From NCBI GenBank assembly GCA_944415425.1, contig CALYBP010000003.1, positions 16,444 to 80,443 on the forward strand: a DNA stretch of 64,000 bases, given 5' to 3'. Shown here in pieces: positions 7,777-16,484 of this stretch. Position numbers and translations under genes: made by a program. The notes beneath the pieces were generated by a model. It was not told the DNA's origin and made no database searches. It saw only the letters and a list, made by a program, of their open reading frames with translations. The stretch's first letter is position 1. Every line of letters starts with the position of its first letter. Source of the stretch: an uncultured Ruminococcus sp. GTDB taxonomy: Bacteria; Bacillota; Clostridia; Oscillospirales; Acutalibacteraceae.

Positions 7777-10404
7777 TTATTTCTTAATTTTCTCAAATAC
7801 AACTTTAATAATCTGAATAATAACCGTAGGTATCACGGCAAGAAGTCCGATAAAGCCGATTTGAACAGCATTGAGTGTTTCTACGCTGAAAAGCGGGTGC
7901 ATAAACGGAACGAAGAGTACAAAAGCAAGCAGGAATACACCGAGGAAAAACGCACCCACGCTGTATATATTGGATGTAAAGCCGATTTTAAATATTGAGT
8001 GACTGCTGCGGCAGTTAAAGCCGTGGAACAGTCTTGCAAGCGTAAGCGTTGCAAAAGCCATGGTGCTTGCGGTTGCGGCATTAACCTGTAAGCCGATGTA
8101 AAATGCGATCAGAGTTGAAATTGCGATAAGTGCTCCCTGACCGAACATACGGGCAATGAAATCCTTTGTCATTATTCCCTTTTTGGGGTCACGGGGTTTT
8201 TGCGACAGCAAATCTCTTTCGGGCTGTTCCATTCCTATTGCAAGAGCCGGCAAAGAGTCGGTAAGCAGATTTATAAATAGGAGATGAACAGGCTCAAACG
8301 GTACGGGAAGCGCAAAAAGCGAGGTGTAAAGCACGGCAAAAATACCTGCCATATTGCCCGAAAGCAAGAACTGTATTGCGTTTTTAATATTTCTGAATAC
8401 ATTTCTGCCGTTTGCGACCGCCTTTATGATGGTTGCAAAGTTGTCATCCTGAAGTATCATAGATGCGGCGTCTTTTGAAACCTCGGTGCCGGTTATTCCC
8501 ATTGCAACGCCGATGTCAGCTTTTTTGAGAGCGGGAGCGTCGTTTACTCCGTCGCCTGTCATTGAAACGAAATTACCTTTTCTCTGCCAAGCTTCAACTA
8601 TCCTGATTTTGTTTTCGGGTGAAACACGGGCATAAACTGATATTTTTTCTATCTTTTCATCAAGCTCTTCATCGCTCATCGCGTCAAGCTCAAGTCCCGT
8701 AACGGAAATATCACCGTCACGGAAAATTCCGATTTGCTTTGCAATGGCTGTTGCCGTAATTTTATGGTCGCCCGTAATCATTACAGGCTTTATTCCCGCA
8801 CGGACAGCGTCAGCTACGGCTTGTTTTGACTCCTCTCTGGGAGGGTCGATCATTGCAACAAGACCTAAGAAAATATAATCATATTCCGTATCAATACTGA
8901 GCTTTTCGTCCGATTCCTTATACGCAAATGTAAGAACACGCAAACCATCCTCGGAATACTTTTTATTCTGTTCAAGAATTAATTTTTTGTCCTCTTCGGT
9001 AATAGGGCGAACCCCGTCCTTTGTTGCAATGCTAATACAACGGTCAAGTATAACATCAAGCGCACCCTTTGTGAGAATATGATTCTGACCGTGCATTTTA
9101 TATTTGGTGCTCATCATCTTTCTGTCGGAGTCAAACGGAACCTCTTCCACTCGTGAAATTCCGCTTCTCATAACATTTTCATCAAGTCCCATATTTCGGA
9201 AAGTTTCAAGCAATGCGTATTCTGTCGGGTCGCCTATTCCCTTTCCGTCAACAATGCTTGAGTCATTGTTAAGAACCATATCATAGAGCAAGTGCCTGTG
9301 GCTCTCATACTGCAAATCGAGCTGGTCCTCACGGATACTTTCTCCGTTTACATAGATTTTTTGCACAGTCATCTTGTTCTGCGTCAGCGTACCTGTTTTG
9401 TCAGAGCATATTACGGATACGCATCCGAGGCTTTCAACCGCTTTCAAGTCTTTTATTACCGCATTTTCCCTTGCCATTTTTTGTGTACCCATTGCCTGAA
9501 CAATAGTTACAATCGAGCTGAGTGCTTCGGGGATAGCGGCAACCGCGAGCGCAACGGCAAACATAAGAGCGTTCAGGATTTTATCCTGATTTAAACCAAC
9601 CACGCCAACCGAATAGTTCTGCCACAGATTAAGAGCAAATACCACGGCGCATATTATGAGAATAACGGTTGCAAGCACTTTTGAGAACTTGTCGAGACTT
9701 TGCTGAAGCGGAGTTTTCTTTTCCTTTGCGGCGTTCATCAGGGAGGCGATTTTGCCGATTTCGGTATGCATTGCGGTGGAAGTAACCGCAACCAAGGCTC
9801 TGCCGTAGGTTACAAGACTTCCTGAGAAAACCATATTTGTCCTGTCGGCAAGCGGAACCTCACCGTCAATTACAGAGTCCGTTTTATCTACATTTGTTGA
9901 TTCGCCCGTAAGCGAGCTTTCGTTCACCTGCAAAGAGTAGCTATTGATTATTCTTCCGTCTGCAACAATCAAATCGCCTGCTTCAAGGACAATTATATCT
10001 CCCTCAACAACATCTTTTGAGTCAATTTCAATCTTTTGACCGTCGCGGATTACCTTTGCGCTGGGAGACGACAAAGATTTTAAACTTTCAAGTGATTTTT
10101 CAGCCTTAATGTGCTGAACAGTTCCGAGAACGGCGTTTATTATAATAACTGCAAAAATAACAATGGTGCTTTCAATATTTCCCGAAAACATTGAAATTAT
10201 TGCGGCTATTATCAAAATGATTACAAGAAAATCTGCAAACTGACTTAAAAATATCTGCATAACAGATTTTTTCTTACCCTCATCCAAAACATTCTTTCCG
10301 TTTTTCTCCAAAAGCTCCTGCGCTTTTTGAGATGAAATTCCGTCACTTGTAACTCCAAGATAATCTAAGACTTCCTGCTTTGACATCTGATACAAATTTT
10401 TCAT
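7777..10404 (-). CDS. P-type cation ATPase, calcium-ATPase type (possible Mn2+ exporter)
   Basis: An 875-residue P2-type ATPase with the actuator motif LTGES, phosphorylated Asp in CSDKTGTLT (about residue 334), TGDHKITA and the hinge MTGDGVNDAP (about 615), and ten predicted helices. The ion-site helix M4 reads AAIPEALSS, as in bacterial Ca2+ pumps. The leader carries a yybP-ykoY riboswitch, which senses Mn2+; in Lactococcus the same RNA controls the P-type ATPase YoaB. So the pump may export Mn2+ instead of, or as well as, Ca2+. The start ATG follows GGAGG. It is the only gene of its transcript. Confidence 0.93.
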   Translation of the reverse strand: MKNLYQMSKQEVLDYLGVTSDGISSQKAQELLEKNGKNVLDEGKKKSVMQIFLSQFADFLVIILIIAAIISMFSGNIESTIVIFAVIIINAVLGTVQHIKAEKSLESLKSLSSPSAKVIRDGQKIEIDSKDVVEGDIIVLEAGDLIVADGRIINSYSLQVNESSLTGESTNVDKTDSVIDGEVPLADRTNMVFSGSLVTYGRALVAVTSTAMHTEIGKIASLMNAAKEKKTPLQQSLDKFSKVLATVILIICAVVFALNLWQNYSVGVVGLNQDKILNALMFAVALAVAAIPEALSSIVTIVQAMGTQKMARENAVIKDLKAVESLGCVSVICSDKTGTLTQNKMTVQKIYVNGESIREDQLDLQYESHRHLLYDMVLNNDSSIVDGKGIGDPTEYALLETFRNMGLDENVMRSGISRVEEVPFDSDRKMMSTKYKMHGQNHILTKGALDVILDRCISIATKDGVRPITEEDKKLILEQNKKYSEDGLRVLTFAYKESDEKLSIDTEYDYIFLGLVAMIDPPREESKQAVADAVRAGIKPVMITGDHKITATAIAKQIGIFRDGDISVTGLELDAMSDEELDEKIEKISVYARVSPENKIRIVEAWQRKGNFVSMTGDGVNDAPALKKADIGVAMGITGTEVSKDAASMILQDDNFATIIKAVANGRNVFRNIKNAIQFLLSGNMAGIFAVLYTSLFALPVPFEPVHLLFINLLTDSLPALAIGMEQPERDLLSQKPRDPKKGIMTKDFIARMFGQGALIAISTLIAFYIGLQVNAATASTMAFATLTLARLFHGFNCRSSHSIFKIGFTSNIYSVGAFFLGVFLLAFVLFVPFMHPLFSVETLNAVQIGFIGLLAVIPTVIIQIIKVVFEKIKK

Positions 10405-10427
10405 TTTTTCCTCCGTAAAATCAGGGA

Positions 10428-10516
10428 AATAAAAAAGTCGAGTACCTCGACCGCAATTCGAGCAGAAGATTGATATATCAAACCTTATCCCCGACCGTTT
10501 TCGAGCGGTTTCCGAT
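10428..10516 (-). repeat. Copy 1 of a conserved intergenic leader element with terminator
   Basis: This stretch between the riboswitch and the ATPase start matches 20883-20974. Shared blocks on the plus strand are AATAAAAAAGT, CAATTC, TGATAT.ATCAAACCT, ATCC, GACCG and GTTTTCGAGC..TTTCC. Both copies end in a T6 tract on the minus strand directly before a ribosome binding site. It may be a structured cis-regulatory RNA or a small mobile repeat. Confidence 0.6.
10431..10451 (-). terminator. Terminator in the ATPase leader (expression platform)
   Basis: GTCGAG pairs with CTCGAC across a 3-base loop, followed by six T on the minus strand. Another CTCGA copy just upstream could form a competing stem, which would allow attenuation. 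It lies about 30 bases before the ATPase start. Confidence 0.75.
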
Positions 10517-10528
10517 TATAAAACAAAA

Positions 10529-10656
10529 GAGACCCTTATTGCAAAAGACAAAAAGTCCGTGCAATAAAAGTCTCGTTCTTTAAGATATAACCGATACCCG
10601 AGCGGGTATGTACTGACGATTAATATCACAGATTATCTGCGAACTACTCCCCTTTA
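10529..10656 (-). promoter_or_regulatory. yybP-ykoY family manganese riboswitch
   Basis: Read on the minus strand, the RNA starts with the hallmark AAAGGGGAGTAG. It continues with AATCGTCAGTACATACCC, a GGGTAT partner, GTTATATC, and a closing stem of GAGAC and GCAATAA segments with their complements (10529-10542 with 10561-10574). These are the conserved parts of the yybP-ykoY aptamer, an established Mn2+ sensor that turns on efflux genes. It lies in the 5' leader of the P-type ATPase. Confidence 0.82.
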
Positions 10657-10667
10657 AATTTGCCCAA

Positions 10668-10696
10668 ATTATATCATATATATTTTCAGTTGTCAA
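10668..10696 (-). promoter_or_regulatory. Consensus sigma-A promoter of the riboswitch-ATPase transcript
   Basis: TTGACA and TATAAT match consensus fully with a 17-bp spacer. The start point would lie about 5 bases before the aptamer. The promoter lies just after the stop codon of the upstream membrane protein gene and overlaps its end. Confidence 0.85.
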
Positions 10697-10928
10697 GATT
10701 TATTTCCTTCTCGTCGACTTCAGCCTTACACTCTTTAGGCTTGCTCATCATAACGAGAATTATACCCACAAGCGCTAAAAAACATCCGCCAGCCGAAAAA
10801 ACAGCGGAAAAATATATTTCTTCAAAAAGATAAGCTGTTATTATCGCCGCGATAAATAACGCGATACACACCATAAGTAAAATAAAACCCGTTTTATAAA
10901 GTCCGTTCATTTTTGTACTGCCACGCAT
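10686..10928 (-). CDS. Small two-helix membrane protein
   Basis: An 80-residue protein with two hydrophobic helices (about residues 12-31 and 38-60) and a charged, Glu-rich C-terminal tail. It is the last gene after rsmF-like and ksgA, 17 bases behind the ksgA stop, with an AAAGG site. An internal Met at residue 7 is an alternative start. No family recognised. Confidence 0.65.
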   Translation of the reverse strand: MRGSTKMNGLYKTGFILLMVCIALFIAAIITAYLFEEIYFSAVFSAGGCFLALVGIILVMMSKPKECKAEVDEKEINLDN

Positions 10929-10945
10929 GATTTAACGCCTTTCTA

Positions 10946-11794
10946 TTATAGATTGTTTGCAATATCGGCAAAATTTTGAAGCGAAAGCTGTTCCGCTCTC
11001 GCATTTTGTGAAACACCCGACTTTTCAAGAATTTCAAAAGCCTTAGCCTTATTGATTGACAAGCCTGAGCTTATGGAATTTGAAACAACCTTGCGTCTTT
11101 GAGAAAACGCCGCCTTAACAACGGAAAAGAACTTCTTTTCATCATAAACCTTAACGGGCGGTTCATCTAAAATATTTAACCTTATAACAGCGGAGTCAAC
11201 CTTTGGCGCAGGCATAAAAGAGCCTGAGCTGACAGTAAAAAGCATTTCGGGCTTCGCGTAATAATTGACAGACACGGTAACCGCTCCGCTCTGACGGGAA
11301 CCGACCTCGGCGCATACTCTCTGCGCCGCTTCTTTCTGCACCATAACGGTAATTGCCGAAACAGGGAGTTTATCCTCCAAAAGCTTCATAATAACGGGAG
11401 AAGTGATATAGTAAGGCAAATTTGCGCACACAACCACCTCCATACCTGAAAATTCATCCTCAATCAGCTTGTTAAGGTCAATTTTAAGTACATCGGCATT
11501 AATCACCTTTAAATTATCATATTCAGAAAGCGTTTCATCAAGCACGGGCAAAAGCCGTTTGTCAAGCTCAATCGCCACCACCTTATCCGCAAGCCTGCAA
11601 AGCTCATTTGTAAGCACGCCTATACCGGGGCCTATCTCAATTACTCCTACACCCTCATCGGCTCCCGAAAGCTCCGCCATTCTCGGACAGACAGACGGAT
11701 TTATCAAAAAATTCTGCCCCAGTGATTTTGAAAAAGTGAAGCCGTGCCGGTTTAATATGTTTTTAATTGTGCCAATATCGGATAATCTGTTCAT
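10946..11794 (-). CDS. ksgA: 16S rRNA (adenine-1518/1519-N6)-dimethyltransferase KsgA/RsmA
   Basis: A 282-residue Rossmann-fold enzyme that dimethylates two adjacent adenines in the 3' hairpin of 16S rRNA, a late step of 30S assembly. Visible motifs are KSLGQNFL at the N-terminus, the SAM loop VIEIGPGIGVLT and the NLPYYI motif that flips the target base. A longer frame begins at 11881, but the ATG at 11794 overlaps the TGA stop of the upstream methyltransferase gene (ATGA), a sign of translational coupling. Length is normal. Confidence 0.95.
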   Translation of the reverse strand: MNRLSDIGTIKNILNRHGFTFSKSLGQNFLINPSVCPRMAELSGADEGVGVIEIGPGIGVLTNELCRLADKVVAIELDKRLLPVLDETLSEYDNLKVINADVLKIDLNKLIEDEFSGMEVVVCANLPYYITSPVIMKLLEDKLPVSAITVMVQKEAAQRVCAEVGSRQSGAVTVSVNYYAKPEMLFTVSSGSFMPAPKVDSAVIRLNILDEPPVKVYDEKKFFSVVKAAFSQRRKVVSNSISSGLSINKAKAFEILEKSGVSQNARAEQLSLQNFADIANNL

Positions 11795-13113
11795 TTTAAT
11801 ATTCTTAAACCTTTCGGATATTTGTTTTTTAATCTGCCGTTTGACGCTTTTCCGAATCCCAGCGTCATAGATTCCACGCAAACTGCGGTAAAACCTTTTA
11901 CATCATCCGGTACAGAAATTTCTTCACCGTGCATAAACGCCTTAATTTCTTCGCTGTCTGCATTGAAATTTACATAGCTCTTGCAGTATTCGGGCTTAGC
12001 GGCGGCAAATACGCTGTGGTGCGGCTCAATTCTGTTTTTTAAAATTTCTCCGAGAATAACCCCGCAACGAAGAACGGACAGACCGCTGAAATCAATGTTA
12101 AATTTTTGAGGGTATATATAAATTTTATTATTCACTTCATTTATATTTTCTCCGAACGGACGGTCGTAAAATAAACTGTCGTAAAATTCCAATGAGGATT
12201 TGCCTATTTTATCAGGCAAAATATCGGGGTGCGCCGATTTTATACAATCACCTTTTTTGCGCAGTCTTGCGGCAAAATGCCCCTCCCCTCCGTCCATGGG
12301 AAATATCCTTCGTGCATATTCAAGCGTTGGTCGGCCGAAATTTACGCCCGCATCCTCAAGCTCAAAATCGGGATTGTTTTCAAGAAAACGGGTGATAACT
12401 CCCTCGTTTTCTTCAAAAGAAAATGTACAGGTTGAATACACAAGCACGCCCGACGGCTTGAGCGCACGCTTTGCGCTCTCAAGAATGTTGAGCTGGCGAA
12501 CCGCACAGCTTTTTACATGCTCCTCGCTCCACTCATTTTGCGCCTCCTGATTCTTTCTGAACATTCCCTCGCCGCTGCACGGGGCGTCAACCAAAACCTT
12601 GTCAAATCGGTTTTCAAGCCTTTGACACAGTACATCGGGATGACAATTTGATACTACGGCGTTAAAAACACCCATACGCTCAATATTCGATAAAAGAATA
12701 TTTGCTCGGCCTTTTACAATCTCGTTGCTCCACAAAAGTCCGTTTCTGCCGAGTTTTGCGGCAATCTGAGTGCTCTTACCACCCGGAGCCGCACATAAAT
12801 CAAGTACAAAATCATCTTTTTCTACCCCAAGCATTTCAACCGCTGAGGTAGCGGACGGCTCCTGAATGTAAAACGCTCCGCAGTGATGAAGAGGGCTGTT
12901 GCCGAGCGATGTAATATTTTGCGGAATATAGTAGCCCTCATTACAGAAAGGCGTTTTTTCGGCCTTAAAATCAAGCAGCGGCAAAAGCTTTTCGGGAGTA
13001 GTTTTCAAGGTGTTTACTCGTAAGCCTCTGAAATTTTCAGACTCATAATATTTTAAAAATTCATTGTATTCATCACCGAGAAGTGATTTCATCTTTAATA
13101 AAAATTTATTCAT
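11791..13113 (-). CDS. rRNA m5C methyltransferase of the NOL1/NOP2/Sun family (RsmF-like)
   Basis: A 440-residue enzyme predicted to put 5-methylcytosine on 16S rRNA. The SAM-binding segment CAAPGGKST is followed by the two catalytic cysteines in VDAPCSGEGMFRK and YSTCTFSFEENE. The C-terminal part (about residue 290 onwards) resembles the RsmF-type accessory domain, which in Gram-positives sometimes has a changed site choice. It is coupled to ksgA by a 4-base overlap, so two 30S modifications are encoded together. Confidence 0.9.
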   Translation of the reverse strand: MNKFLLKMKSLLGDEYNEFLKYYESENFRGLRVNTLKTTPEKLLPLLDFKAEKTPFCNEGYYIPQNITSLGNSPLHHCGAFYIQEPSATSAVEMLGVEKDDFVLDLCAAPGGKSTQIAAKLGRNGLLWSNEIVKGRANILLSNIERMGVFNAVVSNCHPDVLCQRLENRFDKVLVDAPCSGEGMFRKNQEAQNEWSEEHVKSCAVRQLNILESAKRALKPSGVLVYSTCTFSFEENEGVITRFLENNPDFELEDAGVNFGRPTLEYARRIFPMDGGEGHFAARLRKKGDCIKSAHPDILPDKIGKSSLEFYDSLFYDRPFGENINEVNNKIYIYPQKFNIDFSGLSVLRCGVILGEILKNRIEPHHSVFAAAKPEYCKSYVNFNADSEEIKAFMHGEEISVPDDVKGFTAVCVESMTLGFGKASNGRLKNKYPKGLRILK

Positions 13114-13167
13114 TTGAATAATTCCTTATTTTAGGATAATAATAAGGTCAAAGGGAGGTGCTAAATA

Positions 13168-13299
13168 ATGGATTTTAAGCAGAACCAAGAAATGAAGCAC
13201 AACAACAACCAGAATAAAAGCCAGCAGAACAATCAGAACAAGGACCAGAAAAACTGCCAGAACAAAACTCAGCAGAACAGCGGTCAGAACAAGAAGTAA
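13168..13299 (+). CDS. Small Asn/Gln/Lys-rich peptide (43 residues)
   Basis: A strong AAGGGAGGTG site lies 8 bases before an ATG that opens a 43-codon frame made almost wholly of Asn, Gln and Lys with repeats of QNK and QQN. A good terminator follows within 20 bases, so this looks like a real short gene. It has one Cys and no hydrophobic segment. Function unknown; an abundant small protein of the spore or cytoplasm is conceivable but unsupported. Confidence 0.65.
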   Translation: MDFKQNQEMKHNNNQNKSQQNNQNKDQKNCQNKTQQNSGQNKK

Positions 13300-13318
13300 T
13301 TTATAATTTACTCTGCTG

Positions 13319-13358
13319 CAAGCCGTGGGTGCACAACATCCACGGCTTGTAATTTTTA
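13319..13358 (+). terminator. Rho-independent terminator of the small peptide gene
   Basis: CAAGCCGTGG pairs with CCACGGCTTG around an 11-base loop, followed by a T-rich tail. Confidence 0.85.
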
Positions 13359-13372
13359 TGCCGATTAAAGCA

Positions 13373-14035
13373 TTAATAACCGTACTCTTCGCCGATGATA
13401 ATTACCTTGATTCTGTTTAAATGGCGCTGCTGAGCACAGACTACGAAGTTACAGCAGATTCTTCCGTCGCTGTGACAGCCGTCGCACATCTCGGCTCCGT
13501 CGCGTGTGAGTGATACACAGCTTCCCTCTTTTGCGCAGTATGTATCGCAGTTAAGTCTTACCGTATTCTTCGGTGCCGCAACGGTTTTAACACGCTTTAC
13601 GGCTTCATCAAGATTTTTTACCAGCTTGTTTATTCCGCAGACGACAACAACGCTCTTCGGTCCGTAAAGAATTGCTGCAACACGGTTGGAGTTACCGTCA
13701 ACATTATAAAGCTCGCCGTTTTCGGTTACTGCGTTTGTGCTTGTAAAAAATGCGTCGGCCGAAAAAGTCTTGCGGTAAACCTCCTCTACTTCCTCTCGGG
13801 TAATACCCGGTGCGGTTCTGTCGAGGTAGTTATAATCGGCGGAAGTGATTATATCATAAATTCCCGTTTCTTTTAGTGTAACCGAGCCTCCGCTTGAGAT
13901 AACATCATTCTTCTTTATAAGCGTCCTAACAAGCTCACACGCTTCTTCCTTTGTATTGCAGAAATAAGGCTCCATTTTATTACGCTTTAAATTAAGCATT
14001 GTTTTATCTATTCTTGCTTTAAGTTCTTCTGTCAT
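13373..14035 (-). CDS. LUD-domain protein (LutC/YkgG-like, DUF162)
   Basis: A 220-residue single-domain protein of the LUD family, related to the lactate-utilisation proteins LutB/LutC. Typical features are the SSGGSVTLKETG loop, the FTSTNAVTENGELYNVDG stretch and RVAAILYGPKSVVVV. The C-terminal 45 residues add a Cys cluster (NCDTYCAKEGSC and CDGCHSDGRICC), likely to bind a metal or an Fe-S centre. It has its own promoter and is not next to other lut genes, so a role in lactate oxidation is not shown. Confidence 0.85.
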   Translation of the reverse strand: MTEELKARIDKTMLNLKRNKMEPYFCNTKEEACELVRTLIKKNDVISSGGSVTLKETGIYDIITSADYNYLDRTAPGITREEVEEVYRKTFSADAFFTSTNAVTENGELYNVDGNSNRVAAILYGPKSVVVVCGINKLVKNLDEAVKRVKTVAAPKNTVRLNCDTYCAKEGSCVSLTRDGAEMCDGCHSDGRICCNFVVCAQQRHLNRIKVIIIGEEYGY

Positions 14036-14068
14036 TTTAATATCCCCCTAATCTTAAAACTTTATTTT

Positions 14069-14097
14069 ATTATACAATACTTTTTAATATTTATCAA
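14069..14097 (-). promoter_or_regulatory. Sigma-A promoter of the LUD-domain gene
   Basis: On the minus strand TTGATA and TATAAT are separated by 17 bp, about 35 bases before the AGGGGG site of the gene. Confidence 0.75.
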
Positions 14098-14100
14098 CGC

Positions 14101-14132
14101 AAAAAGGCGCAAAGCGCTGATTTACGCTTTGC
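14101..14132 (-). terminator. Rho-independent terminator of the amidase gene
   Basis: GCAAAGCG pairs with CGCTTTGC, followed on the minus strand by GCC and five T. It lies 10 bases after the amidase stop. Confidence 0.85.
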
Positions 14133-14141
14133 ACCCGTAAA

Positions 14142-14684
14142 TTACGGCTCTACAAAAGGCACATTAAAATACTGAGCTATCGACTGCGACAAACTCCTTG
14201 CGATATTGTCAATATTATCTCTTATCCATTGTGCCTCCGACGGATTATCGTGGTATGCTACCTCTATTAAAGCGGCAGGCGCAGCCGTTCTGCGAACCTC
14301 CGCAAGAGAAGTTGTCGGAATTATCTCTATGTTTGTCGGGTCGTAATAGGTATTTTTATAATTATCCTGAAGAATCTGAGCAAAACGCCTGCCGTTTGTA
14401 CTTGTGGGATAATAGTAAATGTCAGCACCCGTAAACCGCCCTGCTGAATTTTCGGGAGCCGCGTTGCTGTGAATCGCAAGGTGAAGCTCGGGCGATTTTT
14501 GATTTGAGTCCGCTATCGCCTGCGACAATGTCATCTCAGGGCTGTTGCGGTAAAATTCAATCCCGCTTGCGGTCAAATACGGCTCCATAGCGTCGGCAAT
14601 CAGATTCATATAATATTCCTCGTTGCCTCCGTCAACATAAGGATTGAACTCCTGAAGCGACGGACTTAAGTATACTTTAGGCAT
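14142..14684 (-). CDS. N-acetylmuramoyl-L-alanine amidase-like protein (Amidase_3)
   Basis: A 180-residue domain of the zinc amidases that cut the bond between MurNAc and the stem peptide. Conserved parts are LHLAIHSNA with a zinc His, GADIYYYP, EVRRTAAPAALIEVAYHDN with the catalytic Glu. The first zinc ligand, a His early in the family, is not evident: the N-terminus reads SPSLQEFNPY. There is no signal peptide, as in CwlC-type amidases that act on the mother-cell wall during lysis. The start follows AAGGGG. Confidence 0.85.
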   Translation of the reverse strand: MPKVYLSPSLQEFNPYVDGGNEEYYMNLIADAMEPYLTASGIEFYRNSPEMTLSQAIADSNQKSPELHLAIHSNAAPENSAGRFTGADIYYYPTSTNGRRFAQILQDNYKNTYYDPTNIEIIPTTSLAEVRRTAAPAALIEVAYHDNPSEAQWIRDNIDNIARSLSQSIAQYFNVPFVEP

Positions 14685-14753
14685 ATAGATTTCCCCTTTG
14701 GCAATATTCTATATCACCTATAATATTACGGAATAAATATTTTGCGACAATAA

Positions 14754-15683
14754 TTAATGATTTTTTCTGCGCTTTAAGCAGTTGAATTTTTTTCTGATAA
14801 AGGAGTATACCGACCTGAATTTAAAGTTTTTTATTTTGTCGTGATATACATAATTAATTTCGGCACACGCCATAAGGCAAATCATACAAAAATACAGCCA
14901 TATCATAATACCCGCAAGTGCGGTAAGACCACCGTAGATTGAAAATCCGTTGAAATTATCAACATAAATTGAAATACCGAATGAAAGCGCATACCAGGAA
15001 AGCGTACACAAAAACGCGCCGGGAAGCTGATATTTAAAGCCGTATTCCTTGTGCTGAGCACGGCTTATGTTAGGGAAATTTCGGTACAAAAGACCGAACA
15101 AAACGACGAGAAAAGCAAAAATCAGAAAATATCTCAAATGATAAATCAGAGCGACAATATCGGGGAGATATTTGAGATACGGCGAAAGCCATTCGTTTAT
15201 AGATGAGCCGAGGACAATAATTACGAGAGAAACAAGAATTATTGCAAAAAAGGCTATTGTATAAAACATCGCCCTCACCCTCAAAAACAACCAACTTCTG
15301 TTTTCGTATGCGTCGTAAATCCTGTTAAGACCGTTTGTAATCGCATATATTCCCTGTGCGGCAGACCAGAGAGTAACAATAAGTGTAATCAAAGAGATTC
15401 CCACCGAATTTTTATAAGCATTAGTCAGAAAATCTGTAATTTCACCTACTATCTCCTGCGAGAAAATTCCGCTCAGACCTTTTTCAATAAAATCAACGGG
15501 AATATGCAGGTTTTGGAGAACGGATACAATAAACATTGAAAGCGGGACAGATGAAAGTATAAGAAAAAAAGCCGACTGACCTGCGATTGCAAAAATATTA
15601 TCGTGAATACACTTACCGACTATGGGTTCGAACCTGTCTACTATTTTCATCACAAAATCAAGAAACCGCTTTTTGGATTTCAA
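14754..15683 (-). CDS. YihY/BrkB-family membrane protein
   Basis: A 309-residue integral membrane protein with about six helices and the family's signature features: AGQSAFFLILSSVPL near the N-terminus, TLWSAAQGIYAITNGLNRIYD in the middle and PGAFLCTLSWYALSFGISIYVDNF towards the end. Once called ribonuclease BN, the family has no proven enzymatic role. The longest frame reaches 15797, but a GAGGAGGGG site points to the TTG at 15683. It follows an SDR gene by 40 bases on the same strand. Confidence 0.88.
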   Translation of the reverse strand: MKSKKRFLDFVMKIVDRFEPIVGKCIHDNIFAIAGQSAFFLILSSVPLSMFIVSVLQNLHIPVDFIEKGLSGIFSQEIVGEITDFLTNAYKNSVGISLITLIVTLWSAAQGIYAITNGLNRIYDAYENRSWLFLRVRAMFYTIAFFAIILVSLVIIVLGSSINEWLSPYLKYLPDIVALIYHLRYFLIFAFLVVLFGLLYRNFPNISRAQHKEYGFKYQLPGAFLCTLSWYALSFGISIYVDNFNGFSIYGGLTALAGIMIWLYFCMICLMACAEINYVYHDKIKNFKFRSVYSFIRKKFNCLKRRKNH

Positions 15684-15723
15684 ACTTGTCCCCTCCTCTC
15701 TGTTTAATTCACAAGTAATAAAA

Positions 15724-16482
15724 TTACTTTCCGTTCTTTCTTTGCTGCACATTGTAAGAAAGCCGAGTAATAATTTTTTCGCTAGCAAAATGTTCAAAAA
15801 ACTTGACCGCTTTCATTTCAAATCCTGGCGTTATAATCATTTTTCGCTTAAACGTTTTATCAACTGCGTATTTTGCGACATATTCGGGGGTAAGTCCCCT
15901 AACGCAAAATTTAACATTCGCAACATCGTTAAAATTCGTCCTCACAGGACCCGGGCAAAGCACAGACACACCAACATTTGATTTATCCCGTCTTAATTCC
16001 TCGTGGATTGCCTGTGTAAGACGGACTACATAATTCTTTGATGCGTAGTAGCTTGAAAATGTAGGACCTGCAACAAAGCCTGCCGCCGAGCCGACATTAA
16101 GAATGAATCCGCTGTCACGCTTTATCATATCCTGCAAAAACAGCTTGGTAAGAACATGAACAGCCACAACATTAGTGTGAATAAGCCCGATTTCCTTTTC
16201 AAGCGGAACGTCGCAAAATTTTCCGTAAGCACCAAAGCCGGCATTGTTTACAAGAAAATCAATTTTTTCTCCCTTTAAATGCTCATACAAATCAAAGCTG
16301 TCCTGCTCTCTGCAAAAATCAAGCGTGATGACCCGAACGCTTACATTTTTAATCTCATCTCTGAGCTCATAAAGCTTCTTTGTATTTCTTGCAACGACTA
16401 TCAGGTCATAGCCCATTGTCGCAAGATATTTCGCAATTTCTCTGCCTATTCCGGAGCTTGCGCCGGTTATTAAAGCCTTCAT
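15724..16482 (-). CDS. Short-chain dehydrogenase/reductase
   Basis: A 252-residue Rossmann oxidoreductase with the cofactor loop TGASSGIG, the NNAG motif and the catalytic YYASK (YxxxK) with a Ser upstream (NVGSAAG). The start at 16482 has an AAGGAG site two bases after the stop of the upstream methyltransferase gene. It resembles the DltE/YqjQ class of SDRs; the substrate is unknown. Confidence 0.88.
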   Translation of the reverse strand: MKALITGASSGIGREIAKYLATMGYDLIVVARNTKKLYELRDEIKNVSVRVITLDFCREQDSFDLYEHLKGEKIDFLVNNAGFGAYGKFCDVPLEKEIGLIHTNVVAVHVLTKLFLQDMIKRDSGFILNVGSAAGFVAGPTFSSYYASKNYVVRLTQAIHEELRRDKSNVGVSVLCPGPVRTNFNDVANVKFCVRGLTPEYVAKYAVDKTFKRKMIITPGFEMKAVKFFEHFASEKIITRLSYNVQQRKNGK

Positions 16483-16484
16483 AA

